Under the pieces are notes generated by a model. The model was not told the origin of the DNA. It did not search any database and saw only the letters and a program-made list of their open reading frames with translations. Made by a program: the position numbers and the translations under genes. A stretch of 64,000 nucleotides of DNA from Fulvia fulva (lineage: Eukaryota > Ascomycota > Dothideomycetes > Mycosphaerellales > Mycosphaerellaceae): the NCBI RefSeq assembly GCF_020509005.1, contig NC_063021.1, forward strand, positions 806,001-870,000. Direction: 5' to 3'. Below, piece after piece: positions 43,149 to 54,168 of the stretch (its first letter is position 1; the number at the start of each line of letters is the position of its first letter).

Positions 43149-46100
43149 TTATACACCCCTGAAAATTCTGATAACCAAGAACCAGCAGCACCCAATAAAC
43201 CTGACGGCTGCCAGTCCTGCCACAGAGTACAGCACGACGGCCATATAGATGGTGGCACGTTCCGACTCGGTCTGACTGTTGACGTCGCTGACGTTGACGC
43301 GGTCCAGACCTGCGGTGTTCAGCACGACAGCTGCCAAGGCCAGGTTGCAGAACATCCAGGCGAGCACGACTGCCGATCTGAATCCCTTGTAGTAGTCCTC
43401 GTGCTTCTGATCCGGTGTAATGACCTTCTTCGGCGTTTCGTACTTGCTGCTAAAAGCACGAAGTTCTTGCTCGTACTGCGTGTTGAGATCTGCATCGTCT
43501 GTCGGTATTGCCACGTCTACCTTGCCACCAGGCTTGAGATTTGCAGCAGGCAGCTTCTCTGGTTTGTCGTCTCCCTTTGTTCCCCATGTGATGTCGTGAG
43601 TGTTGCAGAAGGCATACACGTTCAGGATGTTGAGGTAGGTTGGCGTGAGTAGCAAGTACTGTATGAACGAAGTAAACATGTGCCAAGGATCCAGGAACAG
43701 TATCGATGCCACCAGGTACAGGATGTAAGTCGAAGCCAGAGAAATAATCAACGTGAAGAAAAGCTTGTTGGTGAAGAGCATGGCAAAGTCGAAGCCGTTG
43801 TGCTCCTTGACTTGCGCTTGCACCGACTTCACGGTGATGAAGATCGACGCGAAGAGCAGATAGGCCATGATGATCGCCCAGAAGTACACTTGTGCCATGT
43901 AGAACTTGTTGCTACCTTGCGGTCGGTTGCCCAGAGCCAGTACGAAGCATGTGAGCAAGATGGCGAGGTATACCCATTCGAAGGCTATAGAGAGAACCAG
44001 ACCAGCTGTGCCGAGGAGAGATTTGTCCGAGAGGGAGGAAGTCAGAATCCTGAAGACGAGGAAAAAGTTACCCTGGAGAATGGTCAGTCAAGGTTCATGC
44101 TTGGATAGGGGAAGGGGGACACTCACGATAGCAAACCAAGCGAACAGCATGTTCACAAGCTGATAGAGGAACTCGATACAGAGAAAGAACTTTCGCAGCA
44201 CCGAATGATGACTGCGCCAGAGCTGATAGAAATGCGACAGAGCGTAGACTGCAGCGAAGAAAGAGCCGTTGAGCCATCTTCTCCTCTGCAGAATGAAGTC
44301 TGCCATCTCGGTAGGTACGTCCGTCTCTCCAGTAGCAGATTTGACGTACTGGAGGATCCACGAGCAATTTCGCTTGCTAACGAGCTCCCAGCAAAGAATT
44401 CGATCCTCTGCGAGGTACATATTGGCAGTGAAGATACCAGCGTTGGCGCCGTGCATCTTCTCTCCAGCGAAGTACTTCTCAAGAGGTCCGTTGCCAGCCT
44501 TGTCGTTCTGGAGAGCCACAAAGCGGTATGCTGAGAAAGCTCCGGGTAGGACTGTGATGAAGCCGAACGCACTCTCGAGTGGCTTGTCGAGGATGTTGCT
44601 CATCTTGTACTCGAAGTTCTGTGCTGCCACCAAAGGATTGATCAAGTTCTTGCCGTGCTCAAGCATAGCCTTGATCTCACCACAGGCACCGGCGCACATG
44701 GGCTCTCTGTCGAAGGCCTTCCAGAGATCGTACACACTTTGTCGTCCCGGCCGTGTTCCGGCATCGATCAGTACGCAGATGTTGGGATTCAGCACTTCGC
44801 CGAACGCTTGGAAGAACCATCTGTGGGAATTGATCTTCTTCTGGTTCTTTTCTTTCAAGCAGAAGAGGATTTGAACGGGCGTGTTTCCTTTCTTCACCTG
44901 TACAATGCCCTTCTTGATCTCCAGGGTCATCTGCGTGGTGTATTCGTAGATGTGGGCCGTGACATCCTCACCGTTAACTTGCTGCTTCGCAATGCCATCC
45001 TGGTACACACCCATGGCAGCGAGCACAGCACGGGTTCTGGGATTGATCTTGGCACGTCCATCAGACACAATGCACACCACGATCTTCTTCCAGGCCTCCT
45101 TCCCCCAGGTCTTGGACGATGTCCGTGAGTTCATGTATTCGATGTTCTTGATCACACCCATCAGTGTTCGCGCAAGAAGCTCGTCCTCTTCGTTGTACAT
45201 GGTGATAACAATAAACAACTCCGTCTGACGAGGCTTGGCGAACAACCGTTGTCGCAGGGTAAAGCGCTTTTCGTAGAACTCGCTTGGGTCGCAGGTCGCA
45301 GCACTATACCGCATGTGTGTGAACTCATCTCTTTCTGGCGGCTGAGCGTGCTGTACCTGATTCAACAGCCGAGGTGGAATTGGACAATCCAGCACCAAGT
45401 TGCCATTGAACAGTTGCACCTCCTTGACTGTCTTCCATCTCCTGATCGCTGCGTTCGCAGGTGGTGGAGGAGGATCGTTGTAGCCTGCCTCCATGTCTCC
45501 CGGATCTGGCGTGGGTGGTGCGACTTGATGCGGATCTGGGCCATACGATGCGCCTGGGTGTAGTATAGGTCGATCATCTGGCTCGTCTTGGTAGTATGGG
45601 TGTTGTGGTGTGTCGTATGCGTGCTCTCCTACATAATCGTCGTGCTCGTAGCGCGGACTGAGGTTATACTCGCCGCGATCCTGATGCGCCGCCTGCTGAA
45701 AAGGATTGGGTGTGTAGCCATGCTCATGTGCATCGTCATATCGCTGATTGTGGCCGTATGTGCCTGGCATGTTCGTCACTTCGTACGTGGGCTGCGCTGC
45801 GAGTCGATCGGTGGAGTGCTGCGCGAAAGGTCCTGGGCCCACGGGGATCTCGAGAGGCTCATCGTGTCGATATGGCGCATCCTGCAGCTGGTACGCAGGA
45901 CTGCGGTTGTAGCGATCTGGCGAGTGTCGGTGATTCATGAAGGGGTTCTGTTGGGTTTCTTCCTCTGGGTGTCCGCTCTGGCCGTAGCCACCTGTGTTGA
46001 AAGCTCAGTCTCTTGGTCACTCGTGACTGTCGTCATGCAGAAGGGCTGGTGAATGTTTTGCGCGGCTCTGCAAGGCCTGGCTGGCAAGCTGGATGAGGCT

Positions 46101-46259
46101 CAAGGTGGATGGGTGCTGGAATGCGGGCAGTGTGCGTGGTTGGTGACAGCGATCGTTGTCGATTGACGCAAGACATTCACCACACCTCCTGGTCATCGAA
46201 CATGCCTGCAAAGGCCGAGGAAAGCGTTGTTCTAACATACCTAGCGGGTTGTAGCTCAT
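43149..46259 (-). CDS. Class III chitin synthase (3 exons, 19-nt first exon)
   Basis: Exons 46241..46259, 44127..45991 and 43149..44072 give 935 residues in phase. Exon 1 encodes only MSYNPL plus one base, and the 249-nt intron GTATGT...ACAG leads to [12 protein letters not shown]; without it the next ATG (45938) would drop about 26 coding-like residues. After a Tyr/Pro/His-rich N-terminus, [20 protein letters not shown] and [20 protein letters not shown] mark class III. Catalytic features are intact: [23 protein letters not shown], the EDR in [12 protein letters not shown] and QRRRW in [11 protein letters not shown]. The second intron (54 nt) falls in FAWFAI|GNFF. The C-terminal third is multi-pass membrane. 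It makes plasma-membrane chitin for hyphal growth. Confidence 0.94.
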
Positions 46260-47311
46260 CTTGTGCTGATGCCGGTCCAGTGCTGGCCTGATGATCGCGC
46301 CGCGACAAGCAAACACCTGTAGTGCGCGTGCAACCCTGCCGTGCAATGTGCAAGATGGTAATACTACAAGCAGAGCCGAATGGAAGGGGGATTGCGCCTC
46401 GAGGATTGCGCAGGCTCAAAGGCGGGCACGCAGTCTCAAGTTTCAACAAGATGCTGGTGGAGCTGTTTACTTCGACAAGGTTCCTGCGATCCTGGCCGGC
46501 AACGGGTGTCGTGGTGTTGCAACTTGCAACGGGTCTGAAACGATGACACAAAGTGCCGGCGATGTGAAATGGTGATGCTGGGAGGTGATGCTGGCGTGTA
46601 TGCAGGATACTACAAAATGACTACTACTGTCTTGCTGCTGAGTGCTGACCTCTGCCACTCGATGCACTGCCATCTTTAGACTTCACACACGCGTTGGACT
46701 GCCACAAGCTGACAAGCAGGGGCTGAGGTGACGCCGATCTGCCGCAGCGCGGAGATGCCTTCAATGCTTCTTGTTCCTGCATCAGCCATGAAGCACATTT
46801 GCTTGCTGTCGCCCATCACATTATGAATGAGTTGACGCGCGCATGGGCACTCTCGACAGCTGCACAACCCATCGACAGTCTCCTGACCAATTCGCCTGCA
46901 TGAAAAGGCGTCAAGTCGCACAGCTTCTTCGTTGCGCCACATCAAAAGCCGCCCCGCCACACAACGATGAGGTCAGCCAGTCCTCGAAATAGATATTCGA
47001 CCACTACGTTGGCGAGGGGACGGCGACATGATACATCACTCTGCGGAGTCGACGCTGAGGCAGCAGGATTAATTCTTCTCAGCTCCGCCATTCATGCTCC
47101 ATCAGAATCGTCTGAGCAGTCGAGCATTGCGTGTGCAAGAGGAGCAGCAACCAGTAAGAAGCACCTCATCGTCTTGGCACCTCGCGCTCTCTTCTCATTC
47201 GTGCAGACACTTGCCACTTTCGAACACTCATTGCTAGGAACAGGCTACTGACGCAGCACATCCACCCGACATCCAGCTTGGTAGTGTAACCCTCTCTTTC
47301 CATCCGCGACA
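46260..47311. promoter_or_regulatory. Divergent promoter region, chitin synthase / LMW phosphatase
   Basis: 1.05 kb between divergent starts, with only short overlapping frames. No site is assigned with confidence. Confidence 0.5.
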
Positions 47312-47875
47312 ATGGCAACCAGCTCCACGGCCGGTGCCGAGAAGGTGTCGGTTCTGTTCGTGTGCCTGGGAAACATATGCCGCTCTCCAATGGCCGAAGG
47401 AGTGTTCAGGCACCTCACCAACTTCGGAGGTGACGAGCAGCATCCCTTGATCAAGGACATCGACTCATGCGGTACCGGCGCATACCACGCAGGCGACAAG
47501 CCTGATTCGCGAACGCTTTCCGTCCTCGAAGACAACGGTCTGACAGACTACAAGCACAAGGCTCGACGGGTGAAGGTCCCCGAAGACTTTGAGCGGTTTG
47601 ACTATGTGCTGGCGATGGACGAGGACAACTTCATCGACCTTCGGGACTCGGTGAAACGTGCGAAGAAGAGTGGCAAGTTGGATAATGAAGTATTGCAGAA
47701 GGTGCACATGTTTGGAGAGTTTGGTGGAAAGGACAGCAGGGAGCCAATTGTGGATCCATGGTATGATGGCGGTAGAAAGGGGTTTGAGGTGGCATACGAG
47801 CAGGTGCTGAGGATGGGGAAAGGCCTCCTGCAGCATATCGAAAACGAAGCGAAGAAAAGCAAGAGCGAGCTCTGA
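47312..47875 (+). CDS. ltp1: Low-molecular-weight protein tyrosine phosphatase
   Basis: 187 residues, single exon, ATG in context ACAATGG. The P-loop VLFVCLGNICRSPMAEGVF contains the CxxxxxR(S) active site near the N-terminus, as in all LMW-PTPs. The general-acid loop is DPWYDGG near the C-terminus (VDPWYDGGRKGFEVAYEQV). CGTGAYHAGDKPDSRTLSVL and FDYVLAMDEDNF are typical internal motifs. The family (yeast Ltp1, mammalian ACP1) dephosphorylates phosphotyrosine and small aryl phosphates in the cytosol. It is about 20-30 residues longer than usual through a short Ser/Thr lead, an internal charged loop (KRAKKSGKLDNE) and a C-terminal Lys/Glu helix. It ends 146 bp from the convergent NmrA-like gene. 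Confidence 0.96.
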   Translation: MATSSTAGAEKVSVLFVCLGNICRSPMAEGVFRHLTNFGGDEQHPLIKDIDSCGTGAYHAGDKPDSRTLSVLEDNGLTDYKHKARRVKVPEDFERFDYVLAMDEDNFIDLRDSVKRAKKSGKLDNEVLQKVHMFGEFGGKDSREPIVDPWYDGGRKGFEVAYEQVLRMGKGLLQHIENEAKKSKSEL

Positions 47876-48021
47876 AGCTGGGTGCACGTAAAAGCTGATC
47901 AAGCTTCCTCAAGAGCAAGAACCAGGTTGTAGCATCAAGGATATTCAAGCTATGCTGCTACCCTTCGGTCACCTACTACATTGCCCTGGCGATCGAAGGT
48001 CCTTTTGCGCGACTCCTCCAT

Positions 48022-49024
48022 TCACGCTCGGGCCTGCCTCTCCACCACAGTCCTCACCACGTCTTCGAGCGTGACCTTGGGCATCTGCACGAGATCCTCG
48101 AGCATCGGCTTCTTGCCAGATTGGACAAAGTCAGCATGATACTCGGGCATCAGAATTCCAGCCACAACCGTAGTGATGACCGCATCATTATCAGTCTGGC
48201 CAGAAGCCTCCCAGCGCTGGTGAGCATCTTCGACGGTCTTCTTACCATCCACCGGCTCAAGCTCCTCGTACTTCACGCCCTGCTGCTTCTCGAGCTCAGC
48301 AACGATTTCCCTCTGGCTAGCAGTGAAAGCTTCGAGAAAGACACGCTTATTCTTCGTCTCTTCCGGGTGCTTCAAACACTCAATCACACCCTGCGCAGCA
48401 TACGATAGCGTCGTATGAGAAGCAGCATGATAAGCCCCATCCCAATACGCCACCGTATGCTCCACAGGATCAATGCCCAGAAATTTGACCTCCAGCGCCC
48501 TAAACAACATCAACATCTTCCCAACCACGCACCAGAAGGGAGAGAGAAACATACCACTCCAACCAAATCCCACTCGCCAACCCCATCCACCCAAACCCCT
48601 CATGCTCCCTCACCTTCCCCTCAAGATACCCCGCCACCTCCCCCTTGACCCTAAACACCGGCGAAAGCCACGCATTCCCCGGGTCCGCATAATCAAACCC
48701 ATACTCGCTCGGGACGAAACGCTTGACCCCCGCCTCAATCGCTGCATCAATAACTCTATACTGCGTTTCCAGCGCCCCGGAGGCGAAGCCGACGGCTGAG
48801 ATGACGATCTCTTGGCCTTTGAGAGCGTGGACGAGAGCGTCGTGGGGCAGGTCGTCAGGGACGCGAAGGATGGTGGCCGAGGACGGGTAGGTTGATTTTG
48901 AGCTTTGGCGGGTGAGGATGGAGACTTTGAAGGATGAGGGGTCGAGGAGGAGGGCGGAGAGGATGGATTTGCCGATGTTGTCGCCGCCGGCGCCGAAGAT
49001 GGTGATGGTTTTGAGGGTGGGCAT
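48022..49024 (-). CDS. NmrA-like / isoflavone reductase family protein (2 exons)
   Basis: Exons 48555..49024 and 48022..48499 (315 residues). The 55-nt intron GTATGT...TTAG joins SGIWLEW to ALEVKFLGIDP. The ATG at 49024 (MPTLKTITIFGAGGDNIGKS) places the NAD(P)H motif GAGGDNIG right at the N-terminus, as in the family; the open frame upstream is leader. VISAVGFASGALETQYRVID and VKRFVPSEYGFDY match the isoflavone/pinoresinol reductase-like atypical short-chain dehydrogenases. Substrate is unknown; members include NADPH-dependent reductases and redox-sensing regulators. The gene has a sharp compositional switch near 48780, spanning exons and intron, and a G-quadruplex-type repeat directly before the ATG. 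Confidence 0.9.
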
Positions 49025-49502
49025 GGTGGGTTGGGTTGGGTTGGGTGAAAGGGGGAGGTGAGGTGTGTAGGTAGGGTCGAGGGTGCTTATGGCAGAGAAG
49101 AAGTTGGAGTGTGAGGATTGCGTGTGATTGAAGAATCTACGGAAGAGGAGGGGCTGTCTTATATAGACCAGCTTGTGAAGGGATCCACTTCGCTTCAAGT
49201 GAGCAGTCAATTGAAGAGCGGCTGCTAACTACTCTTCAAACCCCATTGATGAGAAAGCTCAGCAAGCCGTCGTGTGCAACAAACTTCCCTAGATGTGTAG
49301 TCATCCGCATGCAGCTTTCGCCATCCATGTGACAAAACGGGAATTAGCTGTACTCCGCGCCGACCGTGACGGGCAAATACTGAAGTAGCACAGCATAACG
49401 CCTGCGGCACGCACACTGCTGACTATGCACATGATAACTGATCACTGTGGTACAGTACACTTCCTTAGTGACTGCACGGCTCTACCTACCGCCACATCTG
49501 AT
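49025..49502. promoter_or_regulatory. Promoter region of the NmrA-like gene
   Basis: 478 bp between the NmrA-like start and the GH115 stop. The first 130 bp are G+T-rich on the + strand and include the quadruplex-type repeat. The rest is unremarkable. Confidence 0.5.
49028..49045 (+). repeat. G-quadruplex-type repeat (GGGTT)3GGG at the NmrA-like start
   Basis: GGGTTGGGTTGGGTTGGG on the + strand, four G3 runs with TT loops. It ends three bases before the minus-strand ATG, so the mRNA leader would carry the C-rich complement. Confidence 0.85.
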
Positions 49503-52500
49503 CTACATCACACGAAAACTCTCCGGCGGACCAAGATAGCTTCGTTTAACACCCCCCAAGTCAACCCAAGCCGTATTCAACACCAACCCAGGCTCCAGCG
49601 CCCACACTCTCAACACGTGCTCCCCCGGCCCGCTGTACGTGAAATTCGACGTTGTCTTCCATGCGCTATCTGCCACAGCCGTTGCCCAGCCCACCGGGTT
49701 CGCGCCGGCAGGTTGATCGATCACCGGCTGGACCGGTTTGACGTCTTGATCATCAAGCTGAATGGCGTAGCGGAGCGGTCGTTCTGGGATTGTGTTGAGA
49801 GACGTCGTGGTAACGATTGTGATGTTGACGACGTTCTGGGCAGTGGTATTGGAAAACGTATAGAGCTTATACTCCAGTCCCGGGGCGCTCGGGAGGGCTT
49901 GCGAGGGAGCGGTGACGGGGGAAAGCGTGATACCCGAGAGTGTACGGCTTAAGCCTGGGATGGTCTCGTAGTGGACTTCATCTGAGGTATCGGAAGGAGA
50001 GCTGTAGTGTTCGAGCTCAATGGAGATGTGGCCGGCTGATTCGACAAAGCCGTTGGTGAAGAAAGTGGGGACCTTGGTGTGGTTGTAGGGCAGCATCAGT
50101 TGCGGCATTGAGTATTGCGTTCCGTACTGTGTTTCCTCTCGGAATTGCGATGAGTTGTCCATGCTTGAGGAAATGTTGACGAGGACCATGCCGCTTCCTT
50201 CTGGACAGGCATCCCAGTCGATCGTGGCCCATACTCGCATGTCATCTGTGCTGTCAGGCCCGAAATGTCCCGCAGACGAGGAGAATTGTACAAAGGAGGC
50301 ATTTGCTGTGATGTTGAAATCGAAGGCTCTGGGACCCAAACTGTAGATGTCGATCCACTGTGTGCTGACACCGTACGGGTCGAAGGGTGACATTGTCAGC
50401 ATACTCGACGATAATGCGTGGTACATGTCGTCGCCGGGTATGGTAGCATTGCTCCCCTCGATAGAGACCCCCATGGCGCCGTTCAGACCCTGCTCAGATG
50501 GCTGGATGTATTGTAATGCGGGGAGTGCCTGCCGCATTGGCTGCTGCCAGTGCTCATAACCAATGTGTGTCTGGTCCATCATATGTTCCCACTTTCCGTC
50601 GAGGAGGCCATTATACTGCTCAGTAAGTTCCCGGTCTCGCGCAAAGCGATCCTTGACGTGGTCCGCTACAGCATTGGCGCTATTCCGACCTTGCATGGCG
50701 TACAAGTTGTTCTTCGCGGTGGAGATCATGATATCGTGGAAGACATATCCTGCTGTGACCGGGTGGTAGACGGTCTCGAAGAAAGCGGCTTGAGTGTCGA
50801 CAGGAAGTCCGTTGTATATATCTTGTGCAGATTGCTGCATTGCTTGCCATTCTTGCAAGATCCTGTCAGCTTCCTGGTAGTTGATCAAGCTGTAGGTAGT
50901 TGGATCCACCAGCTCGAACTTGCGACGTCCAGTGGCGATTGAGAAGTTGTTCATCAGCAACGCAGTATCCTGCGCGACGCTCGAGCCGAACTCGCGAGCT
51001 GCCCACATCTCTAGCCACGCTGGCACACTATCCTTGTCCCAGCTGCCAATATCGTACGCCAGGTCCATGAAATGGCTGATTGGCAGCTCCAATGGCTTCA
51101 GGTCTCCGACGTTAACGATCCAGATCCGACGGGCATCTCGTTCGTACGCAAAATTCATCTGCTCCCATGTCTTCTGAAGCTGAACGGTATTGATCCACTT
51201 GTAGTCGCGCGGATCTCCTACGTAGTCAAAGTGGTAGTAGACTCCAGCACCACCACTTCGACTTGTCTCATTCTGCAGCGGCAAGCGACGGATATTGCCC
51301 CAATTATCGTCGGTCCAGAGCAATGTTATGTATTCGTTGACTGTCATGCCAGCTTCGTAGTAACCTTGTACCTCCTTGTACAAGCACCACATTTGAGGTA
51401 CGACATTCGGATCTGCAACAGACTCGTTGCCCCAGATCTTGGTGAGTATCTCCGTCTGTGCTGCAACAACGCTCTGCAGCAAGTCTGTTTCGATGCCAGA
51501 TGATAGAGCGGTATCGCCAGACCCTCGCATACCCATGGTCAGTACGCCTTCATAGGGTTTAGATCGCTCAGCACCTTCCACGAAGAAAGGGTAGATTGAC
51601 TCGTCGTCAGTATTCCACTGCCAAGGTCCATGACCAAATACATTCCACTCTTTGGTGGCGCGCATCATCGGCTCAGTGTGAGAAGTACCCATGACGATAC
51701 CGTATTCGTCTGCTAAAGCTTGGCTCCGCGGGTCATCCACATTAAACATGCTGTTCCACTGGGCTGGCCAGAGATAATTCGCACGCAGCCTGAGCAGCAG
51801 CTCGAACATGGTGTGATAGAAGTCTGCGTTGAATCCTGGGCCCCAGGGCGATGGTGGAAACTTGGCATCGACGTAGCCTGTCAAAGCAGGAGCTTCATCG
51901 TTGATGAAGAAGCCTCGGTACTTGACTGAGGGCGACTTCGATGCCACCGTGATGTTGGAGGCATAGATATTGGCGTGTTTCTGGGGTGGCGAATCCGCCC
52001 AGTGGTACCAAGGACTTACGCCAATCTGCTCGGAGATGCTATAGAGGCCATAGATTGTGCCTCGTCGATCGGAGCCTGGATGTCTTAGCAGCGTGATTTA
52101 GCGTCTTGAGTTAGACATACCAGCAATGACCACTGCCTCGGCCACGCCAGGCATCGGGGTCTGTATGACGGTTGAGACATATGCTTCCCATGTACCATTA
52201 ATGGCACCGACGTCAATCCTTCCCTCTGCGATCAACTGGTCAATCATAGCAGAGCTTCCAATTGTACCAGCAATGACTGTGCCTCCAGATCTGCTTCCAT
52301 TGCTTGCCAATGCAAAGGATGCTCGAGCGGTGACATTGTAGATCATGCTCGCATTCTTGACTGCATCATCGGCCCCAAGCAACGAGACTGAACCACTGGT
52401 GCCAGTAACCCGTCCAAAGTCCAATGCAAGATCGTTGACCACCCTCAGAACAGCGGGATAGTCAGCCTTGTCAGCAAGCAGTTGCACGACAGAGCCATTC

Positions 52501-52619
52501 TCGCTAAGTGCTAGTCCAGTGCCATCAAAGTTGACGGTAGGCTTCTGTCCGAGTCCATGCACGCAGACGAGGAGAGCGACCACAGCCAAAAGTCTGTGGA
52601 GAAGCGTAGGAGGGTACAT
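49503..52619 (-). CDS. Secreted GH115 xylan alpha-1,2-glucuronidase (2 exons)
   Basis: Exons 52121..52619 and 49503..52075 (1,023 residues); the 45-nt intron GTATGT...CCAG restores VVIAGSDRRGTIYGLYSISE. An N-terminal signal peptide (LLHRLLAVVALLVCVHGLG) predicts secretion. The hallmark stretch is complete: IGVSPWYHWADSPPQKH, KYRGFFINDEAPALTGYVD, LLLRLRANYLWPAQWNSMF and GIVMGTSHTEPMMRA. Later come VQGYYEAGMTVNEYITLLW and the Cys/Asn-glycosylated C-terminal beta domains. Many sequons fit an extracellular enzyme. GH115 enzymes remove 4-O-methylglucuronic acid from glucuronoxylan. Three GGCTAAA elements in the promoter suggest xylanase-type induction. Confidence 0.95.
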
Positions 52620-52714
52620 GTCGAAAGTAGCCTCCAGTCACGAAGCTAACAAACCAGGGCCAGTGCCTACCTTTATTACACAGCCCATACTGACATTGCA
52701 GGCACAGGTATACC

Positions 52715-52721
52715 GGCTAAA
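52715..52721 (+). promoter_or_regulatory. XlnR-type site GGCTAAA, copy 1
   Basis: Within CCGGCTAAA, 96 bp before the GH115 ATG. GGCTAAA is the classical Aspergillus XlnR (xylanase regulator) binding sequence. Binding here is inferred. Confidence 0.5.
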
Positions 52722-52835
52722 GTGAGTGGGTAGAGGCATGCTGAGCTGTGTAGATGAATGCCGTGCTGCGGTGGCCCGACTTCGATCGAAGTAGGCAGGT
52801 CGTGAATGACGGCAATCGTGCATAGGCTCGCTGCC

Positions 52836-52842
52836 GGCTAAA
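52836..52842 (+). promoter_or_regulatory. XlnR-type site GGCTAAA, copy 2
   Basis: The same CCGGCTAAA in the same orientation, 121 bp further from the GH115 start than copy 1. Confidence 0.5.
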
Positions 52843-52955
52843 GAGCGCCGACATGCTGATGATGTGAATGTGTGGGAGTGATGCAGTTGGAGAAGGAGGA
52901 GCAACGCGTGACGTTGGGGAAGCAGCGGTCTTGGCATGCCGATCATCAAATCGCC

Positions 52956-52962
52956 GGCTAAA
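52956..52962 (+). promoter_or_regulatory. XlnR-type site GGCTAAA, copy 3
   Basis: The third CCGGCTAAA, 120 bp beyond copy 2, and 72 bp before the ATG of the divergent UPF0390 gene. Confidence 0.45.
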
Positions 52963-53033
52963 TCTCGAGCAACATTCTCTGGCCATCGCGACTTCACCCG
53001 CCAGCACTGCCTCTACCACGAATCTCGGCAACA

Positions 53034-53285
53034 ATGGCGCAAGGTCAGCTGAAGAAGACCAAGGCCCCAGCTGTGAAGATCTCGCAGCGCAAGCAGACCG
53101 GCGCGCGCGTCATCAAGCCGAAGAAAGCGTTGCTCGTCAAGCAGAACAACATGAAGAAGAAGCACTCGGCGGGACTGGCGGCGGCGACGGAGAAGTCACT
53201 GGCAGGCAAGGCGGGACATCTGGAGATTCTACATGGCGGCAAGAAGGACAAGAAGTTGGAGAAGGCGAAGGAGGGCAAGAAGTGA
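53034..53285 (+). CDS. UPF0390 / DUF2462 small basic protein
   Basis: 83 residues, Lys-rich (MAQGQLKKTKAPAVKISQRK, GARVIKPKKALLVKQNN, a lysine tail). The conserved core KPKKALLVKQNNMKKKHSAG and length match the UPF0390/DUF2462 family, which includes the human Leydig-cell-tumour 10 kDa homologue. These are basic, probably nucleolar proteins of unclear function. The start is in good context (ACAATGG). It is divergent from the GH115 gene and shares its short promoter. Confidence 0.88.
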   Translation: MAQGQLKKTKAPAVKISQRKQTGARVIKPKKALLVKQNNMKKKHSAGLAAATEKSLAGKAGHLEILHGGKKDKKLEKAKEGKK

Positions 53286-54168
53286 GGATGGTGCAAAGGC
53301 GTACAACGCCCCCCAGATGAAGAACTGTACCGCGCCGACCTGACGCGCAACCCCAAAAGCAGAAGCCATCATCTACCCAATCGTGTGGATGCTTGCAGTT
53401 GGACAAGGACATAAGTACGACAGTCTGCAGCATCGGGCAGCAAAGGACGGTGGTCGAGCTGCGAAGCCCCATCACAGGACAGGATCATCGCCGGAACATC
53501 GCATGGCAGACTGCACTCAGACTCGTGGATTTCATCGATAGGTATCGAATGGCAGACATCAGTACATCGGGCCATGCAGGTCAAGAGTAGCCTGAGAATG
53601 GATTTGGAGACTGCGGGCCACAGTGAGGAACAGTATACACAGGACGTGTGGCCTCGTTCAAGGCGCATACCTGTTCGTTTCGAAGAGCCTGAATGGCACA
53701 TGCAAGTCGGAGCACCGGATGGAAGCCATTTCACCAGAGTGCAGCCACTAAGAACTGCTCGTTACCAGGAGACTAGTTCGAAAACGCTCGTCCGCGGACC
53801 ACACGCACTGTTCAGCTGCTTCAGCGTCCACGCCATCAATTATATACCCTTGATGTACCAATACGTCGCTATTGATTCCCTGCCACGCTAACCAAAAGGG
53901 CGAGCCTCCCTTTGTATTGTAGGAACGACCAAGGGCTTGAGCGCTGTCCACGAGATGATCACCCTTGTCGACACCAGGATTCATGCGGCGTTGGCTTCCG
54001 GAAGAAGTGGTCTGGTGTAAGGACTCTTGACAAAAGAGCGGGCCATTTCTTCCTTGCCACTTCTTCCGTGCCCTCTGTGATTATCCTAACATTCTTGTTC
54101 TCCACCTTTTATGACGGCGTCTGGGGCCATCGTGTTGGGCTTCGAGCCGATCTTTCGTCTATACTAAC
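53286..54168. other. Convergent intergenic region
   Basis: 883 bp between UPF0390 (+) and the giant surface protein (-). Short frames only (for example 53574..53891 +), none convincing. Confidence 0.5.

Larger units (their letters stand above)
52620..53033. promoter_or_regulatory. Divergent promoter, GH115 / UPF0390
   Basis: 414 bp between divergent ATGs containing three CCGGCTAAA elements listed separately. Nothing coding is seen. Confidence 0.65.

Noticed and set aside
49028..49045. Telomere-like repeat
   Set aside because: The unit is TTGGG, not the TTAGGG of filamentous fungi, and it is only 18 bases long inside a gene leader.
43149..53285. Possible cell-wall or xylan-degradation gene cluster
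   Set aside because: Chitin synthase, phosphatase, reductase, GH115 and UPF0390 do not form a known pathway, and only GH115 has xylan-type promoter sites.
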